A stretch of 48,230 nt of DNA from Lachnospiraceae bacterium (GTDB lineage Bacteria; Bacillota_A; Clostridia; Lachnospirales; Lachnospiraceae), in NCBI GenBank assembly GCA_017621115.1, contig JAGATU010000056.1:1-48230 (forward strand). Reading direction: 5' to 3'. Below, piece after piece: positions 8,971 to 18,360 of the stretch. Position 1 is the first letter of the stretch. Each line of letters starts with the position of its first letter. A program made the position numbers and the translations under genes. The notes beneath the pieces were generated by a model, which was not told where the DNA came from, searched no databases, and worked only from the letters and a program-made list of their open reading frames with translations.

Positions 8971-11256
8971 TTACATCTGACTGCTTAAGAAATAAATGAA
9001 TGGACTGTTCCAATAAATAGTAACTTCATTTGTTGAAAAACTCTGGTTATTGTCCAGATAACATTTTGCAGGCGGCATATCAGCAAGGAGTGCCTTTGCA
9101 AACGGATCTTCCAGATTCTGGTTTGGACCGCCGACTACCATTCCCTTCATAACCTTGCCGGTAACGATACAAGGTCTGTGGTGTACATTCAATGAATACA
9201 AACTGCCGTATCCTGTTACATAGCAGTATGACAGTGCATTTTCACCCAGAATGTACTGTAACTGGTGAGTTGCGCAATCATTGTATTTGTTATCACCCGT
9301 CAACTGAGCCGCAAACATAAGTGTTCTTGCATTACTGCAAATGGTCAGGTTACTTCCCCAGTTATAAGTCACTATCGCGGCCCCATAGCCGTCCGCTTCT
9401 GCTGCGGCCAGCAATTTATCCGCTTTTTCTACTACCATTTGTTTGATTTTATCAACGTAGGTAGGATTCTGTAAGGATTCATCCAGGGAAAGATAAGCGT
9501 GCAATCCGTAGCTTCCCATTTCCTGCCATCCATATCCCTGAAGGATATAGAGTTCCATGGTTTCTTCCAACAGGACTTTATATTTTTCTTCCTGTGTAAT
9601 CTTATATAATTCGGCTGCTGCCCAGAATCTCTCATCCTTATCCTGTCCGTCAGCGTACTCTCCCGTAAGGACATCCTCAGGATTACTGAACACCTTTTTA
9701 TTTGTCACTTCAAGATATCCCCATGCCTTTAAAGATGCATCCAGGCAGGCATCTGCAAAAGCAGGGTCAATATCTTTGTAAACCTGTGAACTCTTAGCCA
9801 TTACTGCCGCAAAATCTGCAGTTGCCGCTGTAGAAATCGGTGCAAGATATAATGCTTCCGTTTCCTCCTGCGGCATTACAAAGCCAGGGAAATCCAGACA
9901 TGTAAGTTTATGATATACTCCGCCACTTTGTTCATCCTGCATCATAAGCAGCCAATCCAGTTCATATCTGGCTTCATCCAAAATATCCGGAATACCGTTT
10001 CCGCTTTCAGGAATACCCATATTGTCCGCATCCGGGCCATTCCAAATCTCAGGAAAATCTTCGTATGTCATTAATAAATCCTGTACTGTCTGTGCTCCCG
10101 GCACTACATAACGGCCATAGTCACCGGCATCATGCCAGCCGCCGCTTACTGCCTTTTTCTGATCGGTTCCGTAAATAACTGCTTCCTGTGTATGACATGC
10201 AGGATGCGCAAAATCTCCGGCCGAATCTGCAGTCAATTCCATACCGCAACGCTGTAAATAGAGCATGCGGAAGGTATCTTTTAATAAATCATTATAAACG
10301 CCGTCCGCTATGATAAACGGATAGGACTCTGCACCGTCTTTGCTTACAACCTTATATGTTCCCGGAGTGGTAAAATCACTGAAATCACCATGATAAACAA
10401 TTTCTCCCGAAATAAGGGAATCATCATATGCACCGGAAAGAGTTCCTGTATATACCACAGTTCCGTTCTCATCTACAATATCAAATTCACTTCCCGGATT
10501 TGCACTGCTTATCGTAACCGTCTTCTTGCCTTCCGGCAGAAAACCGATCTGATTCACATTACAGTCCACAGACAAGTCCACTGTTTCCATTTCAACAATA
10601 TCGGACGCATCCACAAGTTTTACTTCAATGTTATCCAAAAAGATCTTATGTTTGTCTTTGTAATAATCCATTTCCTTAGGTGTTCCCAGGTTAAAACAAA
10701 GACGTGGTAACGGATCGGTATCCTCCATGGTGAACTGATAAGAAATCCTCTGTATATTTTTCGTAATATCAAAGGTTCCTTCCACATAACCCTTATAATC
10801 ACCGCCGTTTAACTGGATTCTGGCTGATGCCACACGGGGCATATCCGAAGATATATCAAATGCAAATTCATAAACCCCACCAACCTTTAACGGGAATTCA
10901 TCATAGTATAACTGTATGGAATAATCTTCCGTTCCGGTGGAAGTAATATTAAAAACCCCGATTTCTTCTATTACTTCAAATGAGCCGGCTCCGCCTTTTG
11001 TGATATAGGTTCCCCAGTTCTCTGTTCCTTCGGAAAAATCACCGTTGGAAAGTAGATTCATGCCTACAATATTCTCTTTTGCCGGATCTGCAGTTTCATT
11101 TGACACCTCTGTAGCCGTTTCCTGTTCCTGTACTCCCACAACTTCTGATGCTTCTTCCGTTTTTGGGACCTCCGTATTTACCTGCTGTTTTCCGCATGCA
11201 ACGGACATTATCGACATACACAGAACAAGTGCGATAGCCAATACCCTCTTTTTCAT
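8971..11256 (-). CDS. GH9 endoglucanase, lipoprotein, with CBM4/9-type and Ig-like domains
   Basis: 761-aa cellulase-type glycoside hydrolase family 9 enzyme that hydrolyses beta-1,4-glucan. Residues 1-21 are a lipoprotein signal peptide with lipobox MSVAC (Cys21), so it is anchored on the outer face of the membrane. A carbohydrate-binding module of CBM4/9 type spans about 66-216 (NLLSNGDFSEGTENWG). The CelD_N Ig-like domain is about 232-316 (VNQIGFLPEGKK) and the GH9 catalytic domain about 325-758. The catalytic-base motif GGWHDAGDYG holds Asp376 and Asp379. HHRP is at 692-695, and the proton donor is Glu744 in NEVTI. There is no dockerin, so it is not a cellulosome subunit. The ATG follows a strong GAGGTAAGGGT site 12 bp after htpG's stop, so it is probably co-transcribed with htpG. 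The activity could also cover xyloglucan or mixed-linkage glucan. Confidence 0.93.
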   Translation of the reverse strand: MKKRVLAIALVLCMSIMSVACGKQQVNTEVPKTEEASEVVGVQEQETATEVSNETADPAKENIVGMNLLSNGDFSEGTENWGTYITKGGAGSFEVIEEIGVFNITSTGTEDYSIQLYYDEFPLKVGGVYEFAFDISSDMPRVASARIQLNGGDYKGYVEGTFDITKNIQRISYQFTMEDTDPLPRLCFNLGTPKEMDYYKDKHKIFLDNIEVKLVDASDIVEMETVDLSVDCNVNQIGFLPEGKKTVTISSANPGSEFDIVDENGTVVYTGTLSGAYDDSLISGEIVYHGDFSDFTTPGTYKVVSKDGAESYPFIIADGVYNDLLKDTFRMLYLQRCGMELTADSAGDFAHPACHTQEAVIYGTDQKKAVSGGWHDAGDYGRYVVPGAQTVQDLLMTYEDFPEIWNGPDADNMGIPESGNGIPDILDEARYELDWLLMMQDEQSGGVYHKLTCLDFPGFVMPQEETEALYLAPISTAATADFAAVMAKSSQVYKDIDPAFADACLDASLKAWGYLEVTNKKVFSNPEDVLTGEYADGQDKDERFWAAAELYKITQEEKYKVLLEETMELYILQGYGWQEMGSYGLHAYLSLDESLQNPTYVDKIKQMVVEKADKLLAAAEADGYGAAIVTYNWGSNLTICSNARTLMFAAQLTGDNKYNDCATHQLQYILGENALSYCYVTGYGSLYSLNVHHRPCIVTGKVMKGMVVGGPNQNLEDPFAKALLADMPPAKCYLDNNQSFSTNEVTIYWNSPFIYFLSSQM

Positions 11257-11268
11257 ACCCTTACCTCA

Positions 11269-13299
11269 TTATTCATTTAACGCACACATAATATCGTTAC
11301 TTCTTTGTACAAATCTTGTCATTGCATCTACTTCAAGCGGAGCATGCTGCAATTTGGCAAGATCATAAAGCTGTTCACAGAACATTTTAGTATTCTTACC
11401 TTCCTGATTGGTAAGAATATACTGTACAAGCGGATGATTAGCATTTAAAACAAGTGTCTCGCCTTCGTTACCGAAAGCCCCCATTCCCATACCGTTCATC
11501 GCATACATTCTCATCATATCCTGCATTCTTCTTGCTTCTTCAGAAACCGTAATCATGGATGAAATCTTCTTATTTTTTAATTTTTCAACCTTCACGGTGA
11601 TGTTCTCTTTTTTGAGCGCTTTCTTGAAGATTTTCTGCAATTCTTCTGCCTGTGCCTTCATTTCTTCCTGAGCCTTCTTACTTGTCTTACTCATGAAAGA
11701 ATCGGTTAAGTCCGCGTCAATACGCATAAACTTAATACCTTCGTTCTTTGCTTCCAACTGGGAAACAAATGGCTGGTCGATATTGTGATTTAGAATCACG
11801 GCATCCATCTTAGCCTGACGGAACATATTGATGTACTGGCTCTGCTGCTGTTCGTCCGTTACATAGTAAATCACTTTTTCTTTTGCAGATTCTTCCGCTT
11901 CATCTGCTGTTTCTGCAGCCTCTACGGAATCTTCCACATCTGCATTATCTTCACCGTCTTCTACATCAATCGGTTTTACTTCTAAGCATTCCGGTAATGT
12001 CATATATTTACCGTCTAAGTTCTTAAAGAGAATGTAGTCTGTCATCTTTTCGCAGAACTTATCATCTTTTAAGCAGCCGAATTTGATAAATGGGCTGATA
12101 TCATCCCAGTACTTCTCATATTCTTCTTTTTCCGTCTTGCACATGCCGGAAAGTTTATCTGCCACTTTCTTAGTGATGTACTCAGAGATTTTCTTAACAA
12201 ATCCGTCATTCTGAAGCGCACTTCTGGATACATTAAGCGGTAAATCCGGACAGTCAATCACACCCTTTAATAATAACAGGAATTCCGGAATTACTTCCTT
12301 GATGTTATCCGCAATAAATACCTGGTTGTTGTATAACTTAATGGTTCCTTCGATTGATTCATACTCTGTATTAATCTTAGGGAAGTATAAAATACCCTTT
12401 AAGTTAAACGGATAGTCCATGTTCAAATGAATCCAGAATAACGGCTCCTTATAGTCCATGAATACCTTACGATAGAAATCCAGGTAATCTTCCTTGCTGC
12501 ACTCGCTTGCGCTCTTTGTCCAAAGAGGCTGTGTCTCGTTTAATAATTCCGGACGTTTCTTAATCTTAAGACGAATCTTGTCTTCCGGTTTTTCCGGAGT
12601 AATTGTCTCTACGATTTCGTCGGTAGGCAGTTTGTCTTCTTCATTAATTGTCTCTGTCTGGTCTGTATCTGCCTTAATTAAATAAACCTCCGTAGGCATA
12701 AAGGAACAATACTTCTTAATTACTTCTCTTGCCTTATATTCATTACAGAATTCCAATACATCTTCATTCAGGAATAATGTAATTTCTGTACCCACCTCTG
12801 CTCTGTCACCATCAGACATAGAAAACTCTGTGCCGCCGTCACATTCCCAGTGAACAGCCTGTGCACCATCTTTGTATGAAAGTGTATCGATATGCACTTC
12901 ATCCGCCACCATAAATGCGGAGTAGAAACCAAGACCGAAATGACCGATAATCTGGTCGTCATTTGTCTTATCTTTATATTTAGAAATAAAATCAGTCGCA
13001 CCCGAAAAAGCAATCTGGTTAATATACTCTTCTACTTCATCGGCTGTCATACCAAGACCATTGTCAATAAACTTAAGAGTCTTATTGGCCGGGTCTGCCA
13101 CTACCTGAATTTTAGCCTTGTAATCATTTGGCAAAGTATATTCGCCCATCATATCCAGCTTTTTCAATTTAGTAATCGCATCGCAACCATTTGAGATTAA
13201 CTCTCTGTAAAAAATGTCATGGTCCGAATACAACCATTTCTTAATAATCGGGAAAATATTCTCGCTGTTAATTGATAAACTTCCATGTTTTTCTGCCAT
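11269..13299 (-). CDS. htpG: Hsp90-family molecular chaperone HtpG
   Basis: 676-aa cytosolic ATP-dependent chaperone. The GHKL ATPase motifs are present: FYRELISNGCDAITK (about 30-44, Glu33 and Asn37 being the ATP/Mg ligands), DNGLGMT, and GHFGLGFYSAFMVADEV. Middle and C-terminal dimerisation regions follow. It is longer than the usual 620-640 aa because of an acidic Glu/Asp/Ala-rich insert at about 450-475. The first motif reads NGCDA instead of the common NASDA, and LGMT replaces IGMT, placing it in a divergent subgroup. A perfect CIRCE operator and a SigA-type promoter lie upstream, so HrcA control is expected. The ribosome site AAAGGA is rather far from the ATG (about 12 bases). The GH9 gene follows after 12 bp. 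Confidence 0.97.
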   Translation of the reverse strand: MAEKHGSLSINSENIFPIIKKWLYSDHDIFYRELISNGCDAITKLKKLDMMGEYTLPNDYKAKIQVVADPANKTLKFIDNGLGMTADEVEEYINQIAFSGATDFISKYKDKTNDDQIIGHFGLGFYSAFMVADEVHIDTLSYKDGAQAVHWECDGGTEFSMSDGDRAEVGTEITLFLNEDVLEFCNEYKAREVIKKYCSFMPTEVYLIKADTDQTETINEEDKLPTDEIVETITPEKPEDKIRLKIKKRPELLNETQPLWTKSASECSKEDYLDFYRKVFMDYKEPLFWIHLNMDYPFNLKGILYFPKINTEYESIEGTIKLYNNQVFIADNIKEVIPEFLLLLKGVIDCPDLPLNVSRSALQNDGFVKKISEYITKKVADKLSGMCKTEKEEYEKYWDDISPFIKFGCLKDDKFCEKMTDYILFKNLDGKYMTLPECLEVKPIDVEDGEDNADVEDSVEAAETADEAEESAKEKVIYYVTDEQQQSQYINMFRQAKMDAVILNHNIDQPFVSQLEAKNEGIKFMRIDADLTDSFMSKTSKKAQEEMKAQAEELQKIFKKALKKENITVKVEKLKNKKISSMITVSEEARRMQDMMRMYAMNGMGMGAFGNEGETLVLNANHPLVQYILTNQEGKNTKMFCEQLYDLAKLQHAPLEVDAMTRFVQRSNDIMCALNE

Positions 13300-13374
13300 A
13301 AATCAATCACTATCCTTTCTTACTCTGCTTTTCTTTCCATCACGCAGGAAACATGTTTTTATTCACTAAAATCA

Positions 13375-13403
13375 AGTGTAATGCTGTAAAAAATAAAAGT
13401 CAA
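13375..13403 (-). promoter_or_regulatory. SigA-type promoter of htpG
   Basis: On the minus strand TTGACT (13398-13403), a 17-bp spacer and TACACT (13375-13380), about 75 bp before the htpG start. The CIRCE operator lies just upstream of the -35. Confidence 0.65.
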
Positions 13404-13410
13404 GGCAAAA

Positions 13411-13437
13411 TTAGCACTCAAGTAATCCGAGTGCTAA
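13411..13437. promoter_or_regulatory. CIRCE operator (HrcA-binding site)
   Basis: TTAGCACTC, nine bases, GAGTGCTAA: an exact match to the CIRCE consensus bound by the heat-shock repressor HrcA. It is 112 bp upstream of the htpG start. Confidence 0.97.
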
Positions 13438-13504
13438 TAATTCCTTGTAACCCTCTATTTCATGCGGATTTGCGCATTTCTTAAAATTTCATAAACATAG
13501 ACTT

Positions 13505-14575
13505 TTATGGGATTTGGTAGTCCTCAAAATAGGAGTTATACACTTCAAAAAAATCAGATGTAACCACTTCCTCATCATGAATAAATGAAACGGTTTCCCA
13601 CAATTCTTTGTTCAGATTTTTAGTAAGGGAAAGAACAAAATTTTCATATTCCTTTCCAAACACCTCTTCCCTTCTCTCCTCTACAATTTTCTTTTTATTT
13701 TCATCCGTTACTTCGCGGTTAAAGGTACTGATACATTTGATAATGTGATAGCCGTGCTTTGTTTCTACAATATCACTGATTTCATCATTTCCAAGATTAA
13801 ACGCCGCTTCTTCAAAACCGGCTTCCATTTCTCCTTTACCAAATGAATACGTCAAAGTCTTATCTTCACTGTATTCTCCTGCAAGCACATGAAAATCCTC
13901 ACCGGATTTGGCTCTCTTCAATACTTCCTGTGCTTTTTCTTTTGCCAGTTGTTTGGAATAAGTGGAATACTCTTCACGATTTCCGTTCTCATCCACATTA
14001 TAGGTCTTAATCAAAATATGCTCCACCGTTATGGTTCTGGCTTCATCATCGCTAATCTCCGGATTGATATCCTTAATCAGATAATGATACAGTTTATTTG
14101 CCAATGCGAATTCACTATACAACGACACAATCGTGTCCTCATTCACACACATTAACGATATTTCTTTTGCATTCAATGAATCGTAATACTCTTTGGCTGC
14201 CGTTTTTACCAGTTCCTGTTCTTCGTCGGTGAGGGTAACTCCATGTTTACCTGCAAGAAGAGTCATGGCCTTTACCTGCGCCATATTGGCAAGTGCAGTC
14301 TCTTTGACATTTTCCTCCAGCGTTACTCCGTCAATCTGCGTATTCAGAATCTCACTACCATATACACTTTCATAGCGGTTCTGCATATTCGTCAAATACA
14401 CCATAATCTCAGCCTTTGAACAGGAAACTTCCTCAATGCGGAAAATCTCATCCTTTTCAAAGCCGGTAGTCAGTACCACTTTCTTATTTTCTATATTCCC
14501 TTTACAGGCACACAACAGACTGCATGCTGTCACAATGGCAAGCAGACCCGCCACTTTTCTTTTTCTATACTTCAT
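13505..14575 (-). CDS. PrsA-like foldase lipoprotein with PpiC rotamase domain
   Basis: 356-aa extracytoplasmic peptidyl-prolyl isomerase. The signal peptide ends in a lipobox, LLCAC (Cys about 24). A SurA/PrsA-like N-terminal helical region (about 45-170) precedes a parvulin domain at about 185-295 (TVEHILIKTYNVDENG, FHVLAGEYSEDK, GEMEAGFEEAAFNLG, KHGYHIIKCIS). The family helps secreted proteins fold at the membrane-wall interface, which suits a neighbourhood coding for a secreted cellulase and, further on, SecA. The ATG is preceded by GGGAG with seven bases between. The gene follows sbcC by 28 bp and probably ends the thyA-folA-sbcDC transcript. A 7-bp inverted repeat (14596-14613) overlaps the sbcC stop. 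Confidence 0.9.
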   Translation of the reverse strand: MKYRKRKVAGLLAIVTACSLLCACKGNIENKKVVLTTGFEKDEIFRIEEVSCSKAEIMVYLTNMQNRYESVYGSEILNTQIDGVTLEENVKETALANMAQVKAMTLLAGKHGVTLTDEEQELVKTAAKEYYDSLNAKEISLMCVNEDTIVSLYSEFALANKLYHYLIKDINPEISDDEARTITVEHILIKTYNVDENGNREEYSTYSKQLAKEKAQEVLKRAKSGEDFHVLAGEYSEDKTLTYSFGKGEMEAGFEEAAFNLGNDEISDIVETKHGYHIIKCISTFNREVTDENKKKIVEERREEVFGKEYENFVLSLTKNLNKELWETVSFIHDEEVVTSDFFEVYNSYFEDYQIP

Positions 14576-14603
14576 TCTACCGCTCCCAAGTAGTACCGTT
14601 CTG

Positions 14604-17210
14604 TTAAGAACGGATTTTTACACTGCTTCCGTAATTTTTCTTTTCGATAATAATCTGGCTTTCAATCCGCTCCCTAAGTTCCGGCACATGGGAAATAATC
14701 CCAATCATACGGTCCGAACCAGCCAAAGACTGCAATACTGCGCAAGACTGTTCCAGCGACTCTTCATCCAATGCCCCAAACCCTTCATCAATAAACAACG
14801 TCTCCACGCGGATACCGCCGTTTCGAGCCTGTATGCAATCGCTCATTCCAAGCGCAAGTGCTAAAGATGCCTTAAAAGTCTCGCCACCGGAAAGAGTCTT
14901 AACCGAACGCTCTTTACCGGTATAGTAATCCATAACCAGTATTTCCAAATTATCTTTCTTTCGTCCGTCACTCACCTGTTTTGCGCGAATAAGTTCATAT
15001 CTTCCGTCCGTCATGTCATACAGACGGAGATTGGCCGCCTTTAATATCTGCTCGAAATATCCGGCCAGCACATATTGTTCAAAAACCAGCCTGCGTGAAT
15101 TGTTGCCGTTTGCAAGTTCGTCCAAATCTTTAACAATCCCGTACTCTGCCCGGATTTCCTCCGCCTCCCTGCGATTTTTGCGGATACCGGCAAGACTTCT
15201 CTCTACCTGCTGCAACGATGTCAATTCACCTTGAAGTTTCTTTCGGATATCTGTAAGCACACTCTGATTTTCCTCGAAATCCTGCTCTGCCTGCTCAAGA
15301 TCCCTGCGTTTCTGCCCTTTCAGCGCTTCCTTCAAATGCGCATAAAGTTCCTGCGCTGCATGCAATTTCTCCCGATAAGCAGAAGTTTCCTCTTCAATCT
15401 TTGCAAGCATATCCAAATTCTTCACAGCTTCTGTATACCGTTTCTCATCCGCAAAACCTTCCGCGGTCTTCTTCCTGTCAAATTCCTCTCTTGCCTCCCG
15501 GCTTTCCCGGCATTTTCTTTCATATTCCGCAACTGACATTTCTGTCTGCTTACGGATTTCTTCTGCTTTGGACTGATTTTCTACATAGTTAAGCAGCGTC
15601 TGTTCGAAACTATCCGATGTCACAGTCGCAATATACTCCTGTATCTCTTTCGAAAGACCTTCTTTCTTCTGCAGCAGTTCAGTCAGCTTATCCTGCAATT
15701 CATCCTTTTCTTTCCCGAAAACCTTCTCCTCGTTCTTATAACGGAGTGCATTTTCGTAGAATCGGTTTGCCGTCTGTTGTGCCGCTTCCATTCGAACTTT
15801 CAACTTCTCAAGTTCTTTCTCATCCGGTACTTCCTCTGCCAGTTTGGCAATATGCGGATGTTCCAATGAGCCGCATACCGGACACGGCTCTCCCTCTTTT
15901 ACATAATTCGCGGCGATACCGATAACCGCATTCTTGTACAGATTATCCGCCTCTTCAAAATGTTTCTTTTCTTCTTCATACACCTTGTTGGCATCCAAAT
16001 ACGCTTCCTGAGCCTTAGCAAGGAATACACGGTTTTCTTCTATTTTGTGCGTTGACTGTTCCAAGGCTTGTTCGTTTTCTTTTATCTGCGTACGCAGAAC
16101 AAAAGCCGCCCGGATGTTCTCCCTGTCTGTAAAAATGGCCTCCTGGGCTTTCATTTCTTCCACGCACGCCGCATACGATGCTTTCATCCGTTCAAGGTGG
16201 TTCTTCTCATCCTCTGCAGCCTGAATCGCCTGTATAACTGTTTTTTCTTCCAATGCCAAAAGTCTTGCCGCCTGTAAAACAGCAATTTTCTCTCTTTGCT
16301 TTTGAAAATAGTCCTGCTTACTTTCCAGTTCATCCAAACGTTCTTTACTCACTTCCAACTCTTCAAAACGTTTGTTGATTTCCCTGGCTTTAGTCAGTTC
16401 TTCTTTACGTTTTAACAATTTGTCCTGTAAAGAATCCTCTTTTTTCTTAATATCACGTATTAGCGTCTTGCGTTCTTCCAGATGCGTTTCCAAATACCGC
16501 TCAAGCGCTTCATAATCCGGCTGTTCAGGGGAAGTGAGTTGTTCCCACTCCTCTTCCTTCAAGGACACAAAATCCACATCTTCTTCCATTTTGTGCTTAT
16601 AATTCATAAAATCACGGTATAAATTCGATGAACGCTCTTTAAGTCCGCTTTGAACGGCGGCGTAAATACCGGTACCGAAAAGTTCACGGAAAATAGCGGT
16701 TTTCTCAGCAGGACTTGCCAAAAGCATCCTCGCAAACTCCCCCTGTGCAATCATGGAAATCTGTCGAAACTGCCTGCCGTCCACACCAAGAATCTCTTCC
16801 ATCTTAGACGTAACATCCTGATTACCGGCTATCATACTTCCATCCGGTAGAGTCAGTGCTGCATTCTCTTTTTCTTTAGTGAAAGCACTTTCTCCGCCCT
16901 TTTTCTTTTTCGGACGCATATATTCCGGATTGCGGACAATGTGATACGGCAATCCCTTATGGGTCATAAACAATTCCACAAAGGTCTTCGTATTCTCATC
17001 CGCAAAATCACTTCTCACCGTACCTTTTTCGCGTACTTCACCACTTAAAATTCCAAACAGGGCATAAGCAACCGCATCAAAAATCGTTGTCTTACCGGCA
17101 CCTGTCTGTCCGGTAATCAGAAAAAGTTCCGTATTCAATTTTGTAAAATCAATCACGGTTTCATCCTTATACGGCCCCCAGCCGCTAAGAATCAGTTTTT
17201 GCGGTTTCAT
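14604..17210 (-). CDS. sbcC: DNA repair exonuclease SbcCD, ATPase subunit SbcC
   Basis: 868-aa SMC/Rad50-type ATPase that works with SbcD to open hairpins and process double-strand breaks. Walker A GQTGAGKT is at 34-41. A Q-loop region lies near 150 (RQISMIAQGEF). Two long coiled-coil arms flank a CPVC zinc hook at 443-446. The ABC signature is LSGGETFKASLALALG, and Walker B FIDEGFGALDEES lies near 800. It overlaps sbcD by 4 bp (ATGA), the normal coupling for this pair. It is on the short side for the family (often about 1000 aa), which reflects shorter coiled coils. SbcCD attacks long palindromes in DNA, which is relevant to the giant inverted repeat at 1-543. Confidence 0.97.
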   Translation of the reverse strand: MKPQKLILSGWGPYKDETVIDFTKLNTELFLITGQTGAGKTTIFDAVAYALFGILSGEVREKGTVRSDFADENTKTFVELFMTHKGLPYHIVRNPEYMRPKKKKGGESAFTKEKENAALTLPDGSMIAGNQDVTSKMEEILGVDGRQFRQISMIAQGEFARMLLASPAEKTAIFRELFGTGIYAAVQSGLKERSSNLYRDFMNYKHKMEEDVDFVSLKEEEWEQLTSPEQPDYEALERYLETHLEERKTLIRDIKKKEDSLQDKLLKRKEELTKAREINKRFEELEVSKERLDELESKQDYFQKQREKIAVLQAARLLALEEKTVIQAIQAAEDEKNHLERMKASYAACVEEMKAQEAIFTDRENIRAAFVLRTQIKENEQALEQSTHKIEENRVFLAKAQEAYLDANKVYEEEKKHFEEADNLYKNAVIGIAANYVKEGEPCPVCGSLEHPHIAKLAEEVPDEKELEKLKVRMEAAQQTANRFYENALRYKNEEKVFGKEKDELQDKLTELLQKKEGLSKEIQEYIATVTSDSFEQTLLNYVENQSKAEEIRKQTEMSVAEYERKCRESREAREEFDRKKTAEGFADEKRYTEAVKNLDMLAKIEEETSAYREKLHAAQELYAHLKEALKGQKRRDLEQAEQDFEENQSVLTDIRKKLQGELTSLQQVERSLAGIRKNRREAEEIRAEYGIVKDLDELANGNNSRRLVFEQYVLAGYFEQILKAANLRLYDMTDGRYELIRAKQVSDGRKKDNLEILVMDYYTGKERSVKTLSGGETFKASLALALGMSDCIQARNGGIRVETLFIDEGFGALDEESLEQSCAVLQSLAGSDRMIGIISHVPELRERIESQIIIEKKNYGSSVKIRS

Positions 17211-18343
17211 ACTGTTTCTTCTATAACCTCTTTAATCACTTTTTCCCTTGCCTCATCCGGTCTTTGTCCGCGGAGCAGTTCATAAAAATCCGCAAACAAT
17301 TCCGCAATCGGCTTATCTTCCATATCGCTTCCTACCGTAAATTCTCCTACGGTCTCTTTTTCTCTTTTTTCAAACAGTAATTGCATAACATTAGGGTATA
17401 CTCTTCTAAGTGTCCCAATCGGATCAATCAACTCCTCATCATCCGTAAGCGTTATCTGCAAATAATCTTCACAGGGCTCCATGGCAACAACCAGTGGGTC
17501 TGTCAGATTAGTTAAATTTCCTTTTAATTTTCTCATCTTTCGAAGCGGTGTCAGAGGCAGGTTTTCAATCCGGGCAACTCCGTTCCCATCCAGTTCCACA
17601 TATACGATCCCCTTCTGCTGTCCGCATTCGGAAAATGAATAGGCAAGCGGCGAACCGGCATATACTACCGGACCGTATAAAGAATTGTCCTTATCCATCC
17701 TCTGAGGCTTATGGATATGCCCGAGTGCTGTATAATGGAATCCTGCAAATAAAGAACAGTCCACATTATCCAGTCCTCCCACAAGCACATGGGATTCCGA
17801 GTCAGACAATTCCGGTTGTGCTCCGGCATTTGTAACAAAATAATGGGTAATCAGGACATGTCTCTCTTTTTCATCTTGTCGCGGTATATCGGCAAGCATG
17901 CTCCTGACAGCCATGTCAGATGTGTTTGCCGAAAGAAGCGCCGGCTTTACAAAAGGCATAAGCGTAAAAACAACAGGTCCGTCCTCATCCGTAAGCCGTA
18001 CCTGTTTGCATCTGCCCTTATATACTCCTTCAAAATGAACTCCCTTTTTCTCCAGTATTTCCTGTGCAAAAGAAAGTCTCTCCGGCGAATCATGATTCCC
18101 GCTGATACAAAGAATCGTCACACCTGTCGCATGCAGTTTCTCAATAAAATCATCAAATACACTAACCGCTTCCGCAGTCGGTATCGCCCTGTCATACACA
18201 TCACCGGCAATAATGAAAACCTGAACGTCCTTCTCTTTGACCAGTTCGACCATCTGGGTCAACACATGTTTCTGGTCTTCCAACATATTAAAATTATTCA
18301 CAGTTTTTCCAATATGCAAATCACCGGTGTGAAGTATTCTCAT
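17207..18343 (-). CDS. sbcD: DNA repair exonuclease SbcCD, nuclease subunit SbcD
   Basis: 378-aa Mre11-type metallophosphoesterase, the nuclease partner of SbcC. The di-metal motifs are all visible in order: GDLHIGKTVN (residues 7-16), AGDVYDRA, ISGNHDSPERL, LITHYF and ALGHIHKPQ. The C-terminal region (about 260-378) is the capping/SbcC-binding part. The start ATG has an AAAAGGAA purine run but unusually far upstream (about 13 bases). The gene begins 17 bp after folA, in the middle of the thyA-folA-sbcD-sbcC-foldase block. Confidence 0.97.
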   Translation of the reverse strand: MRILHTGDLHIGKTVNNFNMLEDQKHVLTQMVELVKEKDVQVFIIAGDVYDRAIPTAEAVSVFDDFIEKLHATGVTILCISGNHDSPERLSFAQEILEKKGVHFEGVYKGRCKQVRLTDEDGPVVFTLMPFVKPALLSANTSDMAVRSMLADIPRQDEKERHVLITHYFVTNAGAQPELSDSESHVLVGGLDNVDCSLFAGFHYTALGHIHKPQRMDKDNSLYGPVVYAGSPLAYSFSECGQQKGIVYVELDGNGVARIENLPLTPLRKMRKLKGNLTNLTDPLVVAMEPCEDYLQITLTDDEELIDPIGTLRRVYPNVMQLLFEKREKETVGEFTVGSDMEDKPIAELFADFYELLRGQRPDEAREKVIKEVIEETV

Positions 18344-18360
18344 GCGTACAACAATTCCTT

